This document shows positions 31,548 through 34,631 of a stretch of DNA of 34,631 nucleotides, in pieces. How positions within the stretch are numbered: position 1 is the first letter of the stretch; the number at the start of each line of letters is the position of its first letter. The DNA lies in assembly GCA_009779515.1 (NCBI GenBank), contig WREE01000001.1, forward strand, positions 1 to 34,631, in the 5' to 3' direction. The notes beneath the pieces were generated by a model. The model searched no databases. It was given only the letters and a program-made list of their open reading frames with translations, and was not told the origin of the DNA. Both the position numbers and the translations under genes were made by a program. This DNA is from Symbiobacteriaceae bacterium (GTDB lineage: Bacteria > Bacillota > JAAYKD01 > WRDA01).

Positions 31548-33182
31548 TTATACCTTAAAGGTATGCTTAGCTACGCCGGAGCGTTCGCCTTGCGCGGTAA
31601 TAGTTACTTCGGTGCCGGGGGCTGCCTGAATAACCCACTCGGCTTTCTTCTCGGTGCGCCCAGCCATATGTCCCATTTCCAGCTTCGCTTTGCCTTGGAT
31701 GACGGTGACACCGTCGCCACAAATACAGGCCTCCACCGGTTTAGTCACCCTGATGCGGGTGGCAAGAGCAGTACCGGCAGTGTTGAGATAGCCGCCATTG
31801 ACAATACCGCAAGTAACCCGGTAAACCCCTTCGGCAACCTTCTCTACCTTAACCTTGCGGACTTCCAGGAAAGCCATAGCTTTGGCTTGCATATTGGTGA
31901 AGCGCAGGTTCTTCTCACAGACATCGGGGAGGAAGCGGGGTGGCGGGTTCTGGAACATATACTTATTCTTCCAGCCACCAATCTCCACCGTGCCCAGTTG
32001 GGGATGCTCAAAGGTCGTCCAGGGGATAAAGCTATCCAGCTCTTCCTTATCGTGCCAAGCCAGAACCTTCAGCTGATCTTGCTCTTGCTCCTTGTCGCTC
32101 TTAGGCGTCCTTAAACCATCGAACTTGGGCTTATCGCAGCCTGCCATGGTTTGGGCATTCCAAAGCTCGGTAGACCAGGAGAGAATACCCCGGTGATTAT
32201 AAATCCAGTCCAGATAAACACCCCTTAAAGGGTTGTTTCTGTCCGAAGTGAAACCGTCGTAGACGGAGCAGTGACCATACCCGGTAACTTCAGCTCCCAG
32301 GGTGCCCAGCAGCCGGTAGGCTTGAAAGTCTTCCCGGATCATCTGGCTGTCGGGAGTAGTGCAGCAGGGGCGGAGATGGACATCCCCAGAGGTATGGTAG
32401 CTCATGGCACCGGCAATATTCTTTTTGCTAATAAGGAAATCGGCAACAGATTTGGTCTCCGGCTCGGAGAGCGCGTAATCGCCGGAACCTACCTGCTTGG
32501 CATCGATATCCCAGAAAGCGGGCATATTGCGGTTGACATCGAGACCCCAGCGGGAGCGGGCAGTGCGCACTTCAATGCCATCGAAGTCCACAATGCGCCC
32601 TTCCGGGTATACCCGATAGAAAGTACCGCAGACATCGTCCGGTTGACGACGCACCATCAGGCGGGGATCGGACTCCGAAACCTTAAAGTCGCCGTGGGGG
32701 TCTTCAATACGCATTTGGGAAATCCAACCATCCCCGTCCATATCCTCGTTATGCAGCCCAGGCTGATCTTCGGTATAAGGGAAGAGGCGGGTAGAGGAGC
32801 GTAGGGTGAAGGGGGTGTGCAGATACATCTCCGAGCCGTCGATAGAGACCCGGGGCACAATATACCAAGTGCGGTTATCTAACAGGTAAGTGGCGTCATC
32901 GTCGGTGCCATAGTTCTCCAACAGCCAGCTGATTGTATAGAGAGCCACTGCCGAACCGGTAACCTCACCGGCGTGGAAGTTGGCGTCCACGTAATAACCA
33001 GGCTTCTCGTCGGGGCAACCGTTGGGGGTGGTAATTTCCAGACAGATAATCTCCCTGCCCTCATAGGTTTTACCTATGGGGTAGGATTTACAGAGCTCCG
33101 GAAAGGCTTTTTGCCAAGCTTCAATAAGCTCCAGAATCTCTGACCACGTGTAGTACTTGGCAGCATTGTACTCAACCTTCAT
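31548..33182 (-). CDS. M14 family zinc carboxypeptidase
   Basis: This 544-residue protein is a metallocarboxypeptidase-like enzyme. The zinc motif is H70-A-G-E73 in DANFHAGEVTGS, the second zinc histidine is in SYHTSGDVHLRP, and the catalytic glutamate fits SWSTELWNAQTM. Other family features are the N-terminal GKTYEGREIICLEI and the substrate-binding Asn-Arg pair in WGLDVNRNMPAFW. Residues ~430-544 form a beta-rich C-terminal domain. There is no signal peptide, so it is probably cytoplasmic unless exported another way. The ATG at 33180-33182 has AAGGAGG 7 bases upstream. It lies downstream of a paralogue on the same strand; the substrate is unknown. Confidence 0.88.
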   Translation of the reverse strand: MKVEYNAAKYYTWSEILELIEAWQKAFPELCKSYPIGKTYEGREIICLEITTPNGCPDEKPGYYVDANFHAGEVTGSAVALYTISWLLENYGTDDDATYLLDNRTWYIVPRVSIDGSEMYLHTPFTLRSSTRLFPYTEDQPGLHNEDMDGDGWISQMRIEDPHGDFKVSESDPRLMVRRQPDDVCGTFYRVYPEGRIVDFDGIEVRTARSRWGLDVNRNMPAFWDIDAKQVGSGDYALSEPETKSVADFLISKKNIAGAMSYHTSGDVHLRPCCTTPDSQMIREDFQAYRLLGTLGAEVTGYGHCSVYDGFTSDRNNPLRGVYLDWIYNHRGILSWSTELWNAQTMAGCDKPKFDGLRTPKSDKEQEQDQLKVLAWHDKEELDSFIPWTTFEHPQLGTVEIGGWKNKYMFQNPPPRFLPDVCEKNLRFTNMQAKAMAFLEVRKVKVEKVAEGVYRVTCGIVNGGYLNTAGTALATRIRVTKPVEACICGDGVTVIQGKAKLEMGHMAGRTEKKAEWVIQAAPGTEVTITAQGERSGVAKHTFKV

Positions 33183-33324
33183 GGATAATCCTCCTTGTAT
33201 GCGTTAATTATAAGGTTATGTAGTTGGCGGATAACAGTGTTCGGCTAACCTAAAAACTAAACCGAACTGGGGTTGTATATATGGGATGACTTAAGCCGCA
33301 GGGCAGGTAACTCGCGCTTCTAAC
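33183..33324 (-). other. Spacer between the two M14 genes
   Basis: This 142-bp gap has the ribosome site of the downstream M14 gene and a minus-strand TATAAT (33207-33212) without a good -35 box. GTTCGG (33238-33243) and CCGAAC (33261-33266) could pair as a hairpin. No gene is seen. Confidence 0.4.
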
Positions 33325-34631
33325 CTAGCCTAGGGTTACCTTAGCACAAACCGTGCCGGCACGAGCGCCTACCGCTACCAAAGTTACCTCGGTGCCTGCC
33401 GGTGCTTCCACCAACCATTCTACCTTTTTGGCGAAGCCAGGGGTACTTCCACCACCGCCGCCACCGCCACCGCCGCCTCTGCCGGAGCTGCGCCCCTGCA
33501 GATGACCTAAGTTAAGCTCGCACTCCCCTTGCAGCACCTTCGCTCCGCAAATATGGGCTGTTACTGGGGCTACTATGCGGTTGTTGATAGCCTTTTGGGT
33601 GCTGGAAGTGGGCAGGAAGCCGGTGTTCTCCACGGCGGCGGTAACCCGCCAGACCGAGCCACCCAAATTTTCCTGCTTAACTTTGGTAATAGCCAGCATA
33701 GGCAGGCTCTCCATGTGCATTAAGGAGAAGCGCATATTCTTCTCGCACTCTTCTTCCAGGAGCTTGGCAGGTGGGTTCTGGCGTCCTTCTTTGGGGTTCC
33801 AGCCGCCAATTTCCACTTCACCTAACTGCGGGTGGGTAAAGGGTGTCCAGTTAAAGAAGCACTCGCCGTTCATGACTTCGTCATTCCATTTTAAAGTTTT
33901 AAGCTGAATTTCTTCCTGTTGTTTGGGGGTCAGGCGCTGCGTGGCGCGGGACCCTTTCTCTTTGACCCCAGAGCGACCCATGAGATCCCACAGCTCGGTA
34001 GCAAAGGAGCTTATGCCCAAATACTCGTAGCTTAAATCCATAAAGGTGCCCCATTGGGGGGTATTGTTAGCAAAGACCCCGTAAATATCTTGGCAGGGGT
34101 AGCCGGTAATCTCCTCGCCACGGGCACCCAACACCCGGTAGGTGCTCAGGTCGGCAGGGGGCATTTTGTCGTCCCCTTCCACACAGTTGGCTCTGAGCAA
34201 AATACCTCCCGAGGTGTGGTAATACAAAGCACCAGCAATATTCTTTTTGCTGATCAGGAAGTCGGTTACCGCTTTGCTCTCTGGCTCGGAGAGAGGTAAA
34301 TCCCCGGCGCCGTTTTGCACATGTGGGGGTTTCCAGTTAATAGGGTAGTTGCGGTTCATATCGATGCCCCACTTGCTGGGAGCATTGCTGAAGGTAATGC
34401 CATCGTAGTTGATAATTAACCCTTCGGTGTAAAGGTGATAAAACTCGCCACAAAGATCATCGGGGCGGCGAGGGATCATAAGGCGAGGGTCTTCGGCGGA
34501 GACCTTAAAGCCGCCTGCCAGGTCGTCCCGCACCCGCATTTGTAGAATATAGCCATCACCGTTGATATCTTGAGGGGTTAAGCCGGCGGGATCGGCATAT
34601 TCCGGGTAGTGCCATTCATGGACAGTGGAGC
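33325..34631 (-). CDS. M14 family zinc carboxypeptidase paralogue, N-terminus beyond the window edge
   Basis: The frame is open from the stop at 33325 to the right edge of the window, giving about 434 residues of the C-terminal part; the beginning and the HxxE zinc motif are outside. It is clearly paralogous to the next gene downstream: the blocks DINGDGYILQMRV, FKVSAEDPRLMIPRRPDD, WGIDMNRNYPINW, LSEPESKAVTDFLISKKNIAGALYYHTSGG (split across two motifs) and FATELWDL correspond one to one. The second zinc histidine and the catalytic glutamate are retained. Near the C-terminus a run of ten glycines flanked by GR and STPG is inserted where the paralogue has none. No signal for export can be judged from this part. 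Confidence 0.88.
   Translation of the reverse strand, partial: STVHEWHYPEYADPAGLTPQDINGDGYILQMRVRDDLAGGFKVSAEDPRLMIPRRPDDLCGEFYHLYTEGLIINYDGITFSNAPSKWGIDMNRNYPINWKPPHVQNGAGDLPLSEPESKAVTDFLISKKNIAGALYYHTSGGILLRANCVEGDDKMPPADLSTYRVLGARGEEITGYPCQDIYGVFANNTPQWGTFMDLSYEYLGISSFATELWDLMGRSGVKEKGSRATQRLTPKQQEEIQLKTLKWNDEVMNGECFFNWTPFTHPQLGEVEIGGWNPKEGRQNPPAKLLEEECEKNMRFSLMHMESLPMLAITKVKQENLGGSVWRVTAAVENTGFLPTSSTQKAINNRIVAPVTAHICGAKVLQGECELNLGHLQGRSSGRGGGGGGGGGGSTPGFAKKVEWLVEAPAGTEVTLVAVGARAGTVCAKVTLG

Noticed and set aside
1..34631. CRISPR array, tRNA, rRNA or transposase genes
   Set aside because: No regularly spaced repeats, tRNA cloverleaf, rRNA segment or transposase-like protein could be recognised on either strand. 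The two repeat families are dispersed single copies.

Overview
The window (34.6 kb, about 50% GC, all protein-coding DNA plus short structured spacers) looks like the chromosome of an anaerobic, hydrogen-metabolising member of the Bacillota (clostridial or related lineage). Reasons: a soluble trimeric [FeFe]-hydrogenase of the NAD/ferredoxin type, a class 1B pyrK-pyrD dihydroorotate dehydrogenase, a stalk-domain (copper amine oxidase N-like) surface protein, an LCP cell-wall protein, strong GGAGG ribosome sites and SigA-type promoters. I cannot name the species. No tRNA, rRNA, CRISPR array, phage gene or transposase gene is visible.

Layout: 1-1160 (minus) holds a partial glycine C-acetyltransferase gene and a DUF975 membrane protein. 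1305-3284 (plus) holds rarA and a YigZ/IMPACT gene. 3268-10865 (minus) is a nine-gene operon for an Mrp/Mbh-like multisubunit cation/proton antiporter: mrpE, mrpF, mrpG, a DUF4040 (MbhD-like) gene, an MbhE-MrpB fusion, mrpC, mrpD and two further NuoL/M/N-like antiporter subunits. Divergent from it, 11351-15533 (plus) is hydCBA. 15842-19770 carries two methyl-accepting chemotaxis proteins. 20152-28690 is a pyrimidine operon pyrB-pyrC-carA-carB-pyrK-pyrD. 28794-31285 is an LCP-family gene followed by a stalk-domain protein. 31548-34631 (minus) has two tandem paralogous M14 carboxypeptidases, the second cut by the window edge.

How the parts may work together: HydABC would interconvert H2 with NADH and reduced ferredoxin in the cytoplasm, while the adjacent Mrp-like complex would handle Na+/H+ at the membrane. 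No electron-carrying subunit links them in this window, so a physical connection is only an inference. The pyr operon makes UMP precursors from aspartate, bicarbonate and a nitrogen donor.

The most unusual points are: (1) CarA has an intact frame but all three glutaminase catalytic residues are replaced (Cys to Gly, His to Leu, Glu to Asp), implying ammonia-dependent carbamoyl phosphate synthesis, and it lacks a canonical start codon at the expected place; (2) the pyr leader has a perfect SigA promoter, an 11-codon leader peptide and an intrinsic terminator whose 5' arm contains the leader stop codon, an arrangement like the translation-coupled attenuator of enteric pyrBI; (3) a ~185-bp element occurs twice, upstream of hydC and of a chemotaxis gene, with paired (covarying) stem changes that suggest a structured RNA; (4) a second ~170-bp repeat family has three full copies and one end-to-end remnant, mostly placed right at stop codons, one copy being bracketed by a perfect 37-bp duplication of a terminator; (5) the Mrp-like operon has three antiporter subunits and a dismantled MrpA.
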